A DNA stretch of 11,617 bases from an uncultured Burkholderiales bacterium. GTDB lineage: Bacteria > Pseudomonadota > Gammaproteobacteria > Burkholderiales > Burkholderiaceae. How positions within the stretch are numbered: position 1 is the first letter of the stretch; each line of letters begins with the position of its first letter. Shown here piece by piece: positions 1-7,317 of the stretch. The stretch lies in contig CAIMWY010000190.1 in assembly GCA_903845315.1 (NCBI GenBank), forward strand, positions 1 to 11,617. Direction: 5' to 3'. The notes beneath the pieces were generated by a model that was not told where the DNA came from, made no database searches, and saw only the letters and a list, made by a program, of their open reading frames with translations. The position numbers were made by a program, and so were the translations under genes.

Positions 1-245
<245 letters not shown>

Positions 246-248
246 TGT

Positions 249-815
249 TTATTTCGGTGCCGTCACCGTGACCAAGGCCGGGCGCAGCACGCGCTCGGCA
301 ATCAGGTAACCCTTTTGCAGCACAGCCACCACGGTGTTGGCTTCTTGTTCTGCCGGGACCACGCTGATGGCTTGGTGCTGGGCTGGGTCAAACTTCGCAC
401 CCGCCGCAGGATTGATGGCGATCACCTTGTTGCGCTCTAAGGCGCTGGTGAGTTGGCGCAGGGTGGCCTCGGCGCCTTCCCGAATTTGCTCTGGCGTGGC
501 GGTTTGCACGGCCAGGCCAGCTTCTAGGCTGTCGACCACGGGCAGCAGGCTGTCGGCAAAGCTCTCCAAGGCGAACTTGCGGGCTTTAGAGACTTCGTCG
601 TCGGCGCGGCGGCGGGCGTTTTGCACCTCGGCTTGGCCACGCACGTACTGGTCTTGCAGTTCGGCGACTTTGGCTTGCAAAGCGGCGATTTCTGCCTGTG
701 CAGCCGACAAAGGGTCGAGCGGTGCTGCGTTGTCGGGGGTGGCATCTGAGTCAGGGGTGACGGGCTGGTGGGCGTCAGAGGCCGCTGGAGTGGGGTTAGG
801 TATGGGGTCAGACAT
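249..815 (-). CDS. grpE: Nucleotide exchange factor GrpE
   Basis: GrpE is the cytosolic homodimeric co-chaperone that releases ADP from DnaK and acts as a thermosensor. The 188-residue protein starts at ATG 815-813 (MSDPIPN). It has a disordered acidic, Pro/Ala-rich N-terminus (1-36), a long coiled-coil helix (about 37-80, Ala/Glu/Lys/Arg-rich), a helical segment around 85-130, and the C-terminal beta domain (130-184). The beta domain carries the GrpE signature, including FDPAQHQAI (142-150) and [15 protein letters not shown] (166-180). Length is normal for the family. An in-frame TTG at 860 would add 15 residues, but it sits at the -10 element of the predicted heat-shock promoter, so the downstream ATG is preferred despite a weak Shine-Dalgarno. 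It is directly followed by dnaK, the usual order in Burkholderiales. Confidence 0.96.
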   Translation of the reverse strand: MSDPIPNPTPAASDAHQPVTPDSDATPDNAAPLDPLSAAQAEIAALQAKVAELQDQYVRGQAEVQNARRRADDEVSKARKFALESFADSLLPVVDSLEAGLAVQTATPEQIREGAEATLRQLTSALERNKVIAINPAAGAKFDPAQHQAISVVPAEQEANTVVAVLQKGYLIAERVLRPALVTVTAPK

Positions 816-860
816 GCTTTGTGTACGTTCAGTAAGGCTAGGTTTTGTGAGATCCAGCAA

Positions 861-888
861 AGCTGAGGGTGGTCAACCCTATTTCAAG
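861..888 (-). promoter_or_regulatory. Sigma-32 (RpoH) heat-shock promoter of grpE
   Basis: The minus strand carries -35 CTTGAAA at 888-882, a 13-nt spacer, then CCTCAGCT at 868-861. The -35 is perfect; the -10 matches CCCCATNT at five of seven fixed positions. The spacer is the same length as at dnaK. Predicted start of transcription is near 853, giving a leader of about 40 nt to the grpE ATG at 815. This also argues against the upstream TTG start. Confidence 0.65.
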
Positions 889-912
889 AGGGTTTTTGGA
901 AAAATGCTGGGC

Positions 913-941
913 AAAACAAAGCGGGGCTGTCCGCCCCGCTC
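913..941 (-). terminator. Rho-independent terminator of the FKBP gene
   Basis: A perfect 8-bp GC-rich stem (921-928 AGCGGGGC with 934-941 GCCCCGCT, 5-nt loop) is followed on the minus strand by the T-rich run TTGTTTT (920-914). It lies about 30 nt after the FKBP stop codon and before the grpE promoter, so it ends the FKBP transcript and insulates the heat-shock genes from the operon upstream. Confidence 0.85.
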
Positions 942-970
942 AATCACGTGAGAACGCTTGAGGCGCAGGC

Positions 971-1321
971 TTATTCCAGGCCCAGCAACTCGACGTCGAA
1001 CTTCAAGGTGGCGTTGGGTGGGATCGCACCGCCCGCGCCGCGCGCGCCGTAGCCCAAGCCTGGGGGGATGATCAGGGTGCGTTGACCGCCGATCTTCATG
1101 CCTTGCACGCCTTCGTCCCAGCCTTTGATGACCATGCCCGCGCCCAGCGGAAAGTCGAACGGGTCGTTGCGGTCGCGGCTGGAGTCGAACTTGGCCCCTT
1201 GTTCGCCGTTTTCATACAACCAGCCGGTGTAGTGCACGGTCACGTGCTGGCCAGCGGCTGCGGTGTCGCCTTCACCCACCACGTGGTCGGTGTATTGCAG
1301 GCCGGAAGGGGTGGTGTTCAT
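971..1321 (-). CDS. FKBP-type peptidyl-prolyl cis-trans isomerase
   Basis: A single-domain FKBP of 116 residues that catalyses cis-trans isomerisation of peptidyl-proline bonds and assists folding. There is no signal peptide, so it should be cytosolic. The pocket residues known from human FKBP12 can be matched: Tyr31 in HYTGWL, Phe45-Asp46 in KFDSS, Phe55, Val64-Ile65 and Trp68 in VIKGWDEG, and Tyr91 in LGYGARG. The motif [14 protein letters not shown] (100-113) is the usual C-terminal strand. The start at ATG 1321 is set by the Shine-Dalgarno AAGGA (1332-1328) 6 nt upstream and by the match of [10 protein letters not shown] to FKBP N-termini; the open frame extends further upstream, but nothing there looks like FKBP. 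A terminator follows at 941-913. It is probably a housekeeping gene unrelated to the aromatic-acid operon. Confidence 0.95.
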   Translation of the reverse strand: MNTTPSGLQYTDHVVGEGDTAAAGQHVTVHYTGWLYENGEQGAKFDSSRDRNDPFDFPLGAGMVIKGWDEGVQGMKIGGQRTLIIPPGLGYGARGAGGAIPPNATLKFDVELLGLE

Positions 1322-1327
1322 GGCAAA

Positions 1328-1332
1328 TCCTT
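1328..1332 (-). promoter_or_regulatory. Ribosome binding site setting the FKBP start
   Basis: AAGGA on the minus strand, 6 nt before ATG 1321-1319. It decides in favour of the 116-residue protein over a longer open frame of 177 codons. Confidence 0.8.
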
Positions 1333-1358
1333 GAGGGTCAGAAAATTCAAAGTCCCAG

Positions 1359-1364
1359 AGTGTA
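1359..1364 (-). promoter_or_regulatory. Possible sigma-70 -10 element for the FKBP gene
   Basis: TACACT on the minus strand, preceded by GC, resembles a betaproteobacterial -10 box. It sits about 38 nt before the FKBP start. No good -35 hexamer is found 16-18 nt upstream, so this is a weak candidate. The 145-nt gap to the MarR gene shows no clear terminator, so read-through from the operon is an alternative. Confidence 0.35.
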
Positions 1365-1466
1365 GCGGCCCGCCGGTGGGTCTGCCCCCAAGCGTGTGTG
1401 CAGGGGCCAACGCTGCACGGCCAAGCTGCGCATGGGCGCCGGATGGCTGCTGAGTCCAAGTCAGGC

Positions 1467-1907
1467 TCAAGTAGGCGCGAGGTAAATCTTTTGCAGCAAG
1501 CCAATCAGGGTGTTGATCTCGCCCGGGCTCAGGGCCGAGGCCGCGCTCAGGTCGGACTCCAGCGCCGTGGCTTCAGCCTCTTGCATCAGCGCCTTGCCTT
1601 TGGCGGTGAGCGCCAAGCGCATGGCGCGTCCATCGGTGGGATGCGGGCTGCGGCTGATGAGCTGGCGTTTTTCAATGCCCTTGAGCAAGCCCACCAAGTT
1701 GGGCGGCAAGATGTTGAGTGCGCTGCACAGCTGGCGCGAGGTGATGCCTGGGTTGTGCCCAATCAAGGACAGCACCGAGAAATCAGCCGGACGCAAGTCG
1801 TACTGGGCCATGCGGTCCATGAAACGGCTGATGATGGTCAGCGCCGCGCGTCGGGTGTTGTAGCCCGGCAGCGACTCCAAGTAACGGGTGTCTAAACCGT
1901 CACTCAT
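1467..1907 (-). CDS. MarR-family transcriptional regulator
   Basis: A 146-residue winged helix-turn-helix protein of the MarR family, which bind DNA as dimers and usually act as ligand-released repressors. The winged HTH covers about 38-105, with the recognition helix near 64-80 ([17 protein letters not shown]) and the wing [13 protein letters not shown] at 92-104, including the typical Asp92-Gly93-Arg94. Helices at both ends would form the dimer interface. The start is ATG 1907-1905, which overlaps the stop of the acyl-CoA dehydrogenase gene as ATGA, so the two are probably translationally coupled; a GTG start at 1919 is possible but less likely. Known MarR proteins of hydroxycinnamate clusters (CouR, HcaR, FerC) respond to the CoA ester. 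The same role here is inferred from context and not from ligand residues. Confidence 0.9.
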   Translation of the reverse strand: MSDGLDTRYLESLPGYNTRRAALTIISRFMDRMAQYDLRPADFSVLSLIGHNPGITSRQLCSALNILPPNLVGLLKGIEKRQLISRSPHPTDGRAMRLALTAKGKALMQEAEATALESDLSAASALSPGEINTLIGLLQKIYLAPT

Positions 1908-3634
1908 GCGCCGACACACTGTGAGCGCACCATCTGGGCGCGCATGCCAAATTCAGGCAGCACCCAGGCACGCAAGGCGGCTGCAGGTGCGTGCCAGCGG
2001 TTGGTGGTGTCGTTCGTTGGGGCTTGGGCTTGCACGGCCGCGTCAATTTGCGTCCAGCTCCAACCCAGCAAGGCCAGGGTGGCCAAGCGCAGGTAGTCGC
2101 CCGCGATCCAGCTCAGACGCGCTGCGCCGTCGGGCGCTTGCGCCGTGGTCAGGGCCTGGGCGGTGAGTGCGCGCAGTTGGGTAAACAAGTTGAGCACCTG
2201 CGCCTCATGCACGTTGCCGTCAGACAGGCCAAGGGCTAGTTCGTCCAAGGTGGCATCTAAGGCTGCACCGCCGTCGGCCACCACCTTGCGCATCAGCAGG
2301 TCAATGGCTTGAATTTCGTTGGTGCCTTCGTAAATCATGGCAATCCGGGCGTCGCGCAGATTTTGCTCAATGCCCCATTCGCGCACATAGCCGTGGCCGC
2401 CAAACACCTGCAGGCAGTCACTGGCGCCATGAAAACCTTGCTCGGTGCAGGCGGCTTTCAAGATGGGGGTGGTCAGTGCGCACCAGCGCTGCGCCGATTC
2501 GCGCTGCGCGGCGTCGGGGTGGTGTTGGGCCACGTCCAGCGCCAAGCCAGTTTTATAGGCCAGCACGCGGGCGCCATCGACCCAAGCGCGTTGTGTGTCC
2601 AAGATGCGGCGCACTGCGGGGTGTTCGATGATGAAGTCGACCGCCTCGCCCTTGACCCCAGCGGGTTTGGGCGCGCGCATCTGGCGCCGCTCATGGGCAT
2701 AGGCATCGGCTTTTTGCCACGCGGCGTCGAGCAGACCCACGCCTTGCAGGGCTACGTGCAGGCGGGCGGAATTCATCATCACGAACATGGCGTTGAGGCC
2801 ACGCCCGAGTTCACCGACCAACCAACCGGTGGCTTCGTCAAAACGCATCACGCAGGTGGGGCTGCCATGGATGCCCATTTTTTCTTCGATGCGTTCGCAG
2901 TGCACTGCGCTGCGGCTGCCGTCGGCATAGAACTTAGGCACCAAAAATAACGACAGGCCTTTGGGGCCGGGCGGTGCGTCGGGCAGACGGGCCAGCACCA
3001 GATGCACGATGTTGTCGCTCAGGTCGTGTTCGCCACCCGAGATGAAAATTTTGGTGCCTCGAATCTGATAGCTGCCATCGGCCTGAGTTACGGCACGGGT
3101 GGTGACCAGGCCTAAGTCGCTGCCCGCGTGTGGCTCGGTCAAACACATGGTGGCCAGCCACTCACCGGTGCCCACCTTGCTGGCGTATTGCGCTTGCAGC
3201 GCCTCGCTGGCGTGGTGTTTGATGCATTCATAGGCACCATGCAGCAAGCCGGGTGCCATGGTCCAGCCGTGGTTGGCGGCGGACAGCCATTCGTACAGCA
3301 CGCTCTCCAGCACCGCAGGCAGGGCTTGGCCGCCATCTTCGGTGGCGGTGGTGAGCGAGGCCCAACCGGCTTGCCAAAACGCTTGGTAGGCGTTTTTGAA
3401 GCCGGGCGGCATGGTGACGCCACCTTGGTGCCACTGGGCACCCACCTCGTCGCCGCTGCGGTTCAAGGGCGCAATTTCAGCGGCGACAAATTTGCCCGCT
3501 TCTTCCAGCACTTGGGCCATCAGGTCGGCATCGACTTCCTGAAACACAGGCAGCTCGGCCAGACGCTCTGGCGCATGCAGCACCTGGTTCAAGATGAATT
3601 GGATGTCGTCGAGACGGGGTTGGTAGTCGCTCAT
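1904..3634 (-). CDS. Acyl-CoA dehydrogenase, long DmdC-type subfamily
   Basis: A cytosolic FAD enzyme that introduces a trans-2 double bond into an acyl-CoA and passes electrons to ETF. At 576 residues it belongs to the long group (about 600 aa, including 3-methylmercaptopropionyl-CoA dehydrogenase DmdC) with extra N- and C-terminal segments, unlike the usual 380-residue enzymes. Visible landmarks are the flavin/substrate motif CLTEPHAGSDLG (164-175), TKIFISGGEHDL (194-205), QVFGGHGYVREW (409-420) and IYEGTNEIQ (434-442), where Glu436 is the expected catalytic base. The C-terminal extension covers about 450-576. It starts 34 nt after livF and overlaps the MarR gene by 4 nt. In this operon it could desaturate 3-arylpropionyl-CoA such as dihydroferuloyl-CoA, as HcaD does in Acinetobacter. 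Substrate is inferred; the enzyme class is firm. Confidence 0.93.
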   Translation of the reverse strand: MSDYQPRLDDIQFILNQVLHAPERLAELPVFQEVDADLMAQVLEEAGKFVAAEIAPLNRSGDEVGAQWHQGGVTMPPGFKNAYQAFWQAGWASLTTATEDGGQALPAVLESVLYEWLSAANHGWTMAPGLLHGAYECIKHHASEALQAQYASKVGTGEWLATMCLTEPHAGSDLGLVTTRAVTQADGSYQIRGTKIFISGGEHDLSDNIVHLVLARLPDAPPGPKGLSLFLVPKFYADGSRSAVHCERIEEKMGIHGSPTCVMRFDEATGWLVGELGRGLNAMFVMMNSARLHVALQGVGLLDAAWQKADAYAHERRQMRAPKPAGVKGEAVDFIIEHPAVRRILDTQRAWVDGARVLAYKTGLALDVAQHHPDAAQRESAQRWCALTTPILKAACTEQGFHGASDCLQVFGGHGYVREWGIEQNLRDARIAMIYEGTNEIQAIDLLMRKVVADGGAALDATLDELALGLSDGNVHEAQVLNLFTQLRALTAQALTTAQAPDGAARLSWIAGDYLRLATLALLGWSWTQIDAAVQAQAPTNDTTNRWHAPAAALRAWVLPEFGMRAQMVRSQCVGA

Positions 3635-3668
3635 GGGGGGCTCTCGGTGCGGGCGTGCAGGCCCTGTG

Positions 3669-4415
3669 TCAACGCGGCGGGCAGATTTTGGCGCGGGCGG
3701 CGCCTAGGTAGGTGTCGATCACGCGGGCATCTTGCGCCAGGTCTGTGGCAGCGCCGTGCAGGCTGACGCCGCCCATCTCCAGCACATAGCCGTGGTCGGC
3801 TACAGCCAGCGCAGCGCGGGCGTTTTGCTCCACCAACACGATGGTCACGCCGGTCTGGCGCAGCGTGTCGATGATGGCAAAGATTTCTTTCACGATCAGT
3901 GGCGCCAGCCCCAAGCTGGGTTCGTCGAGCATCAGCACTTCGGGACGCGACATCAGCGAGCGACCCACCGCCAGCATTTGGCGTTCGCCCCCAGACAGCG
4001 TGCCGGCCAGTTGGCTGCTGCGTTCTTTCAAACGCGGGAACAGGTCAAACACATCGGCCATGCGCTCGCGCCATTGGCGGTTGCCCAAGCGCATTTGGCG
4101 AAAACCGCCCAGCTCCAGGTTGTCCAGCACCGTCATGCTGCCAAACAGTTCACGTTTTTCTGGTACCAGGGCCAGCCCCAGCAAGACGCGTTCTTCCAGT
4201 GTTAAGGCGCTGATGTCTTGGCCTTTGTAGAGTACTTGGCCACGCGTGGGCAGCAAGCCTATCAAGCTGTTGAGCAAGGTGGACTTGCCCGCGCCATTGG
4301 GGCCAATCACAGTGATGACTTGGCCTTTGTCGGCATGCAGGTCGATGCCGTGCAGCACTTCGGCTTTGCCGTAGCCAGCGCGCAGCGCGCGCACTTCAAG
4401 CAAGGGGTGTGTCAT
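3669..4415 (-). CDS. ABC transporter ATP-binding protein, LivF type
   Basis: A 248-residue cytosolic ATPase that powers a branched-chain-amino-acid-type (HAAT family) importer. Walker A is GPNGAGKS (38-45), the ABC signature LSGGERQ (140-146) and Walker B VLMLDEP (160-166) with catalytic Glu165. In place of the usual H-loop histidine it has LVEQN (194-198), which is normal for LivF proteins and, with VPEKREL (84-90), marks it as LivF and not LivG. It starts 12 nt after the LivM-LivG gene and would pair with the LivG half of that fusion as a heterodimer. Members of this group carry amino acids, aromatic acids, urea or amides. Here the neighbours suggest an aromatic acid, but the ATPase says nothing about the substrate. 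The Shine-Dalgarno is weak, so coupling to the preceding gene is likely. Confidence 0.95.
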   Translation of the reverse strand: MTHPLLEVRALRAGYGKAEVLHGIDLHADKGQVITVIGPNGAGKSTLLNSLIGLLPTRGQVLYKGQDISALTLEERVLLGLALVPEKRELFGSMTVLDNLELGGFRQMRLGNRQWRERMADVFDLFPRLKERSSQLAGTLSGGERQMLAVGRSLMSRPEVLMLDEPSLGLAPLIVKEIFAIIDTLRQTGVTIVLVEQNARAALAVADHGYVLEMGGVSLHGAATDLAQDARVIDTYLGAARAKICPPR

Positions 4416-4427
4416 GGCGGTGCCTGC

Positions 4428-6194
4428 TCAGTGTTCCATGCCCAGGTACGCAGCGCGCACCACCGGGCTTTGTTGAATCTCTTCGGGGGTGCCTTCGGTC
4501 AGCAAGGTGCCAAACTCCATCACCACCAGGTGGTCACACACTTGCATGACCAAATCCATGTCGTGCTCGACCAGCAAGATGCTCACGCCTTCGTCACGCA
4601 ACTGGCGCAGCACATTGGCGAGGTCTTGCTTTTCTTTGTGGCGCAAACCAGCCGCGGGCTCGTCCAGCAGCAGCAAGGCGGGGTCTGCGCACAGGGCGCG
4701 GGCAATTTCCATCAGCCGTTGTGGGCCCATGGCCAGGTTGCCGGCTTGTTCGTGCATCAGCTGGCCAATGCCAATACGTTCGAGCTGACGCTGGGCTTCT
4801 TTGAACAGCTGTTGTTCTTCTTGGATGTTGGTCCCCAGCAAGCCAGCCACGACGCCTTTGTGGCCTCGGCTGTAGGCACCCAGTGCCACGTTCTCGAGCA
4901 CGGTCATGTCGGGAATCATCTTCACATGCTGGAAGGTGCGTGCCATGCCACGGCGTGCAATTTCGCGCGAGGGCAAACCGCTGATGGTCTCGCCGCGAAA
5001 GCGTACCCCGCCAGAGGTGAGCGACAACACACCGGTGATCAGGTTGAAGGTGGTGGACTTGCCCGCGCCATTGGGACCAATCAAGCCCACAATTTGCCCG
5101 GCCGTGATTTGAAAGCGGATGTTGTTGACCGCCACCAAACCGCCAAACGCTTTGCGGATGTCTTGCACCTCCAGCACCAAATCGCCGCGCGCTGGTTTGC
5201 TGCGTTCGCTCAAATGCGCGGCAGCGCCCCAGTTGACCTCGCGATCGCGACGCGGCACCCAGCGTGCCACCAGCGACCACAGGCCGTCGGGCAGGTACTT
5301 GAGCACCATCACCAAGGCAATGCCAAACACAATCACTTCGTAGCTGCCGCTGGTGCCAATCAACTTGGGCAGCAGCACCTGGAGTTGGTCGTCGAGCAGC
5401 TTGATCAGGCCTGCGCCCACCACCGCGCCCCAAATGTGGCCCACGCCACCGACCACGGCCATGAACAAGTACTCGATGCCCATCTTCAAACCAAAGGCCG
5501 ACGGGTTGACGGTGCGCTGAAAGTGCGCCATCAGCCAGCCTGCCACCGAGGCCAGCAAGGCCGCCATGACGAAGGTGATGACTTTGTAGCGGAAGGTGTT
5601 GATGCCCATGGCTTCGGCCATTTGGGTGCCGGTTTTCAAGGAGCGAATCACGCGCCCCGCACGCGAGTCAAGCAAGCGGTCAAAGCCCATGGCCGAGGCG
5701 ATCAGCATCAGCCAGGTCAGCACAAAGAAGGGGCGGCCCTGGCCGATGTCAAAGCTGCCAATCGACAGGCTTTTGAGGCCGAGCAAGCCGTCGTACTTGC
5801 CCAGGGCATCCAGGTTGCCCATGAGGTAATAGAGCGACAAACCCCAGGCGATGGTCGCCAGTGGCAGGTAGTGGCCCGACATGCGCAAGGTGATGAGGGC
5901 CACCACCAGCGCGCTGATGCCCGTGAGCGCCAAGCCGACCAACAAGGTCAGCCAGGGTGAGAGATCGATGTTGAGGGTCAGCCACGCGGTGGTGTAGGCC
6001 CCAATGCCGACAAACGCTGCTTGACCAAACGAGGTCAAGCCTGCCACGCCTGTGAGCAAGACCAGCCCCAGGCAGGTCAGGGCATACAAGCCGATGTAGT
6101 TGAGTTGGAAGACCCAAAAGTCAGGCATGGGCAGCACGGCCACCACAGGCACCAAGGCCAACAAGGCCGGCCATTTCAAACGCAGCAGAGTCAT
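4428..6194 (-). CDS. Fused ABC permease-ATPase, LivM-LivG
   Basis: One 588-residue protein joins an inner-membrane permease to a cytosolic ATPase. Residues 1-315 are LivM: about eight to ten hydrophobic segments, the conserved AGLTSFGQAAFVGIGAY (51-67), the coupling loop near VIRSLKTGTQMAEAMGI (182-198), and EYLFMAVVGGVGHIWGAVVG (241-260). A charged linker (about 313-338) leads to LivG: Walker A GPNGAGKS (373-380), Q-loop RTFQHVKMIPDMTV (419-432), signature region NLAMGPQR (486-493), Walker B LLLLDEP (507-513) with Glu512, and H-loop His544 in LVEHDMD. There is no stop or frameshift between the halves. The start lies 1 nt past the livH stop, with Shine-Dalgarno GAGGA (6207-6203). Separate LivM and LivG are the rule in E. 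coli; this fusion recurs in Burkholderiales. Substrate is unknown, probably aromatic by context. Confidence 0.95.
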   Translation of the reverse strand: MTLLRLKWPALLALVPVVAVLPMPDFWVFQLNYIGLYALTCLGLVLLTGVAGLTSFGQAAFVGIGAYTTAWLTLNIDLSPWLTLLVGLALTGISALVVALITLRMSGHYLPLATIAWGLSLYYLMGNLDALGKYDGLLGLKSLSIGSFDIGQGRPFFVLTWLMLIASAMGFDRLLDSRAGRVIRSLKTGTQMAEAMGINTFRYKVITFVMAALLASVAGWLMAHFQRTVNPSAFGLKMGIEYLFMAVVGGVGHIWGAVVGAGLIKLLDDQLQVLLPKLIGTSGSYEVIVFGIALVMVLKYLPDGLWSLVARWVPRRDREVNWGAAAHLSERSKPARGDLVLEVQDIRKAFGGLVAVNNIRFQITAGQIVGLIGPNGAGKSTTFNLITGVLSLTSGGVRFRGETISGLPSREIARRGMARTFQHVKMIPDMTVLENVALGAYSRGHKGVVAGLLGTNIQEEQQLFKEAQRQLERIGIGQLMHEQAGNLAMGPQRLMEIARALCADPALLLLDEPAAGLRHKEKQDLANVLRQLRDEGVSILLVEHDMDLVMQVCDHLVVMEFGTLLTEGTPEEIQQSPVVRAAYLGMEH

Positions 6195-6195
6195 C

Positions 6196-7236
6196 TCAAT
6201 GGTCCTCGTCAGAATGGCCGCCTTGCAGCGAACGCCACAGCAGCACAGGAAGAATCAGGGTGAACACAATCACCTCTTTGAAAGCGCTGGCCCAAAACGA
6301 ACCAAACGACTCGACGCTGCCGACAAACAAGGCACCCAGCATGGCACCGGGGTAACTCGACAAACCGGCCACCACAGCGGCTACAAAGCCCTTGAGTCCA
6401 ATCAGAAAACCCGAGTCGTAAAACACGGTGGTGGTGGGGCCAATCAACAGGCCCGAGACGGCGCCAATCAGGGCCGCCATCATGAAGGTGAGCTGGCCTG
6501 AGGTGTGGGTGGAGATACCCATCAAGCGCGCGCCGGTGCGGTTGACCGCAGTGGCGCGCAAGGCTTTGCCAAACAAGCTGCGCTCAAAAAACAACCACAG
6601 CATGGCGATCAGCGAGGTGGCTGAAGCAAAGATGATCAGGGTTTGACCCGACACCCGCACCGGGCCCAACTCGAAACTGTCGCCCCAGAACGCCGGGTTG
6701 CGGTAACCCTCGGCGCCAAAGAACAACAAACCAAAACCCGTCATGGCAAAGTGCACGCCGACCGACACGATCAGCAGCACCAAGGGCGTGGCGTCTTCCA
6801 GCGACTGGTAAGCCACGCGATAGACCAAGGGGCCAAAGGTGGTGACGATGGCCACGCTCAACACCGCTTGCACGGCGAGTGGAAATTGTTGGGGTGCAGC
6901 CCAGACAGTGAGGCCAGAAATCAGCACGGGTGCCACCAAGGTTTTGAGGGCGGCGCGCATGGCGTTGCCTAGCTTGCCGTCGTGTTGCCAGCGGCCCAGC
7001 AACTCCATCACGCTGGCGCAAGCGGCCAAGATGAGCAGCAACCACACGGTGCCGGGCACTTTGCCGGTTTGCAAAATCGCCAGCGTCAACGCGCCATAGG
7101 CGACGAACTCGCCTTGCGGAATGAAGATCACGCGGGTGACGGCGAACACCAGCACGGTGGCCAGGCCCAACAGGCCATACACCGCGCCGTTGGTGACGCC
7201 GTCAAGCAGCAAGATGCTGGCAATTGAAAAATCCAT
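6196..7236 (-). CDS. ABC transporter permease, LivH type
   Basis: An inner-membrane permease of 346 residues that would pair with the LivM half of the fused protein to form the translocation path. Family motifs are [17 protein letters not shown] (10-26), the coupling-loop stretch [17 protein letters not shown] (225-241), and [20 protein letters not shown] (280-299). The start chosen is ATG 7236-7234, giving [13 protein letters not shown]. The open frame reaches a TTG at 7266 that would add ten residues without family resemblance. It is longer than E. coli LivH (308 aa); the extra length seems to lie at about residues 82-130, with another one or two hydrophobic segments. It is separated by 81 nt, including a strong hairpin, from the binding-protein gene, and by a single base from the fused permease-ATPase. 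Confidence 0.93.
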   Translation of the reverse strand: MDFSIASILLLDGVTNGAVYGLLGLATVLVFAVTRVIFIPQGEFVAYGALTLAILQTGKVPGTVWLLLILAACASVMELLGRWQHDGKLGNAMRAALKTLVAPVLISGLTVWAAPQQFPLAVQAVLSVAIVTTFGPLVYRVAYQSLEDATPLVLLIVSVGVHFAMTGFGLLFFGAEGYRNPAFWGDSFELGPVRVSGQTLIIFASATSLIAMLWLFFERSLFGKALRATAVNRTGARLMGISTHTSGQLTFMMAALIGAVSGLLIGPTTTVFYDSGFLIGLKGFVAAVVAGLSSYPGAMLGALFVGSVESFGSFWASAFKEVIVFTLILPVLLWRSLQGGHSDEDH

Positions 7237-7272
7237 GGGCAAAGGCCTCTGTGCAATCAACAACAAAACACG

Positions 7273-7307
7273 GTGGCGCAGGGTTCGGTGAAGAACCGCT
7301 GCGCCAC
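7273..7307 (-). terminator. Intercistronic hairpin, likely attenuator or mRNA stabiliser
   Basis: A 14-bp stem lies in the 81-nt gap between the binding-protein and livH genes. 7273-7286 (GTGGCGCAGGGTTC) pairs with 7293-7307, with one unpaired base at 7298 and a 6-nt loop at 7287-7292. On the minus strand it is followed by CGTGTTTTGTTGTTG, an interrupted T-tract. As an imperfect terminator it would let only part of the transcripts reach livH; it could also protect the upstream mRNA 3' end. Structure is seen; function is inferred. Confidence 0.75.
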
Positions 7308-7317
7308 AGGGGTGGGC

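Noticed and set aside
816..860. TTG-initiated 15-residue extension of GrpE
   Set aside because: It would begin at the -10 region of the predicted sigma-32 promoter and ahead of the expected transcript start; ATG 815 gives a normal GrpE.
334..951. Plus-strand open frame of 205 codons over grpE
   Set aside because: It spans the grpE gene, its promoter and the FKBP terminator antisense and shows no domain, so it is a shadow frame.
1405..1432. Imperfect direct repeat GGCCAACGCTGC / GGCCAAGCTGC between the MarR and FKBP genes
   Set aside because: Short, imperfect and single; no T-tract or symmetry to suggest a terminator or operator, so probably chance in GC-rich sequence.
2309..2950. Plus-strand open frame of 213 codons within the acyl-CoA dehydrogenase gene
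   Set aside because: No recognisable domain or ribosome site, and the opposite strand encodes conserved acyl-CoA dehydrogenase motifs here.
4218..5960. Plus-strand open frame of 580 codons opposite the LivM-LivG gene
   Set aside because: Its His/Gln/Ala-rich, motif-free translation is the usual product of reading GC-rich codons antisense. The minus strand has full Walker and permease motifs over the same bases.
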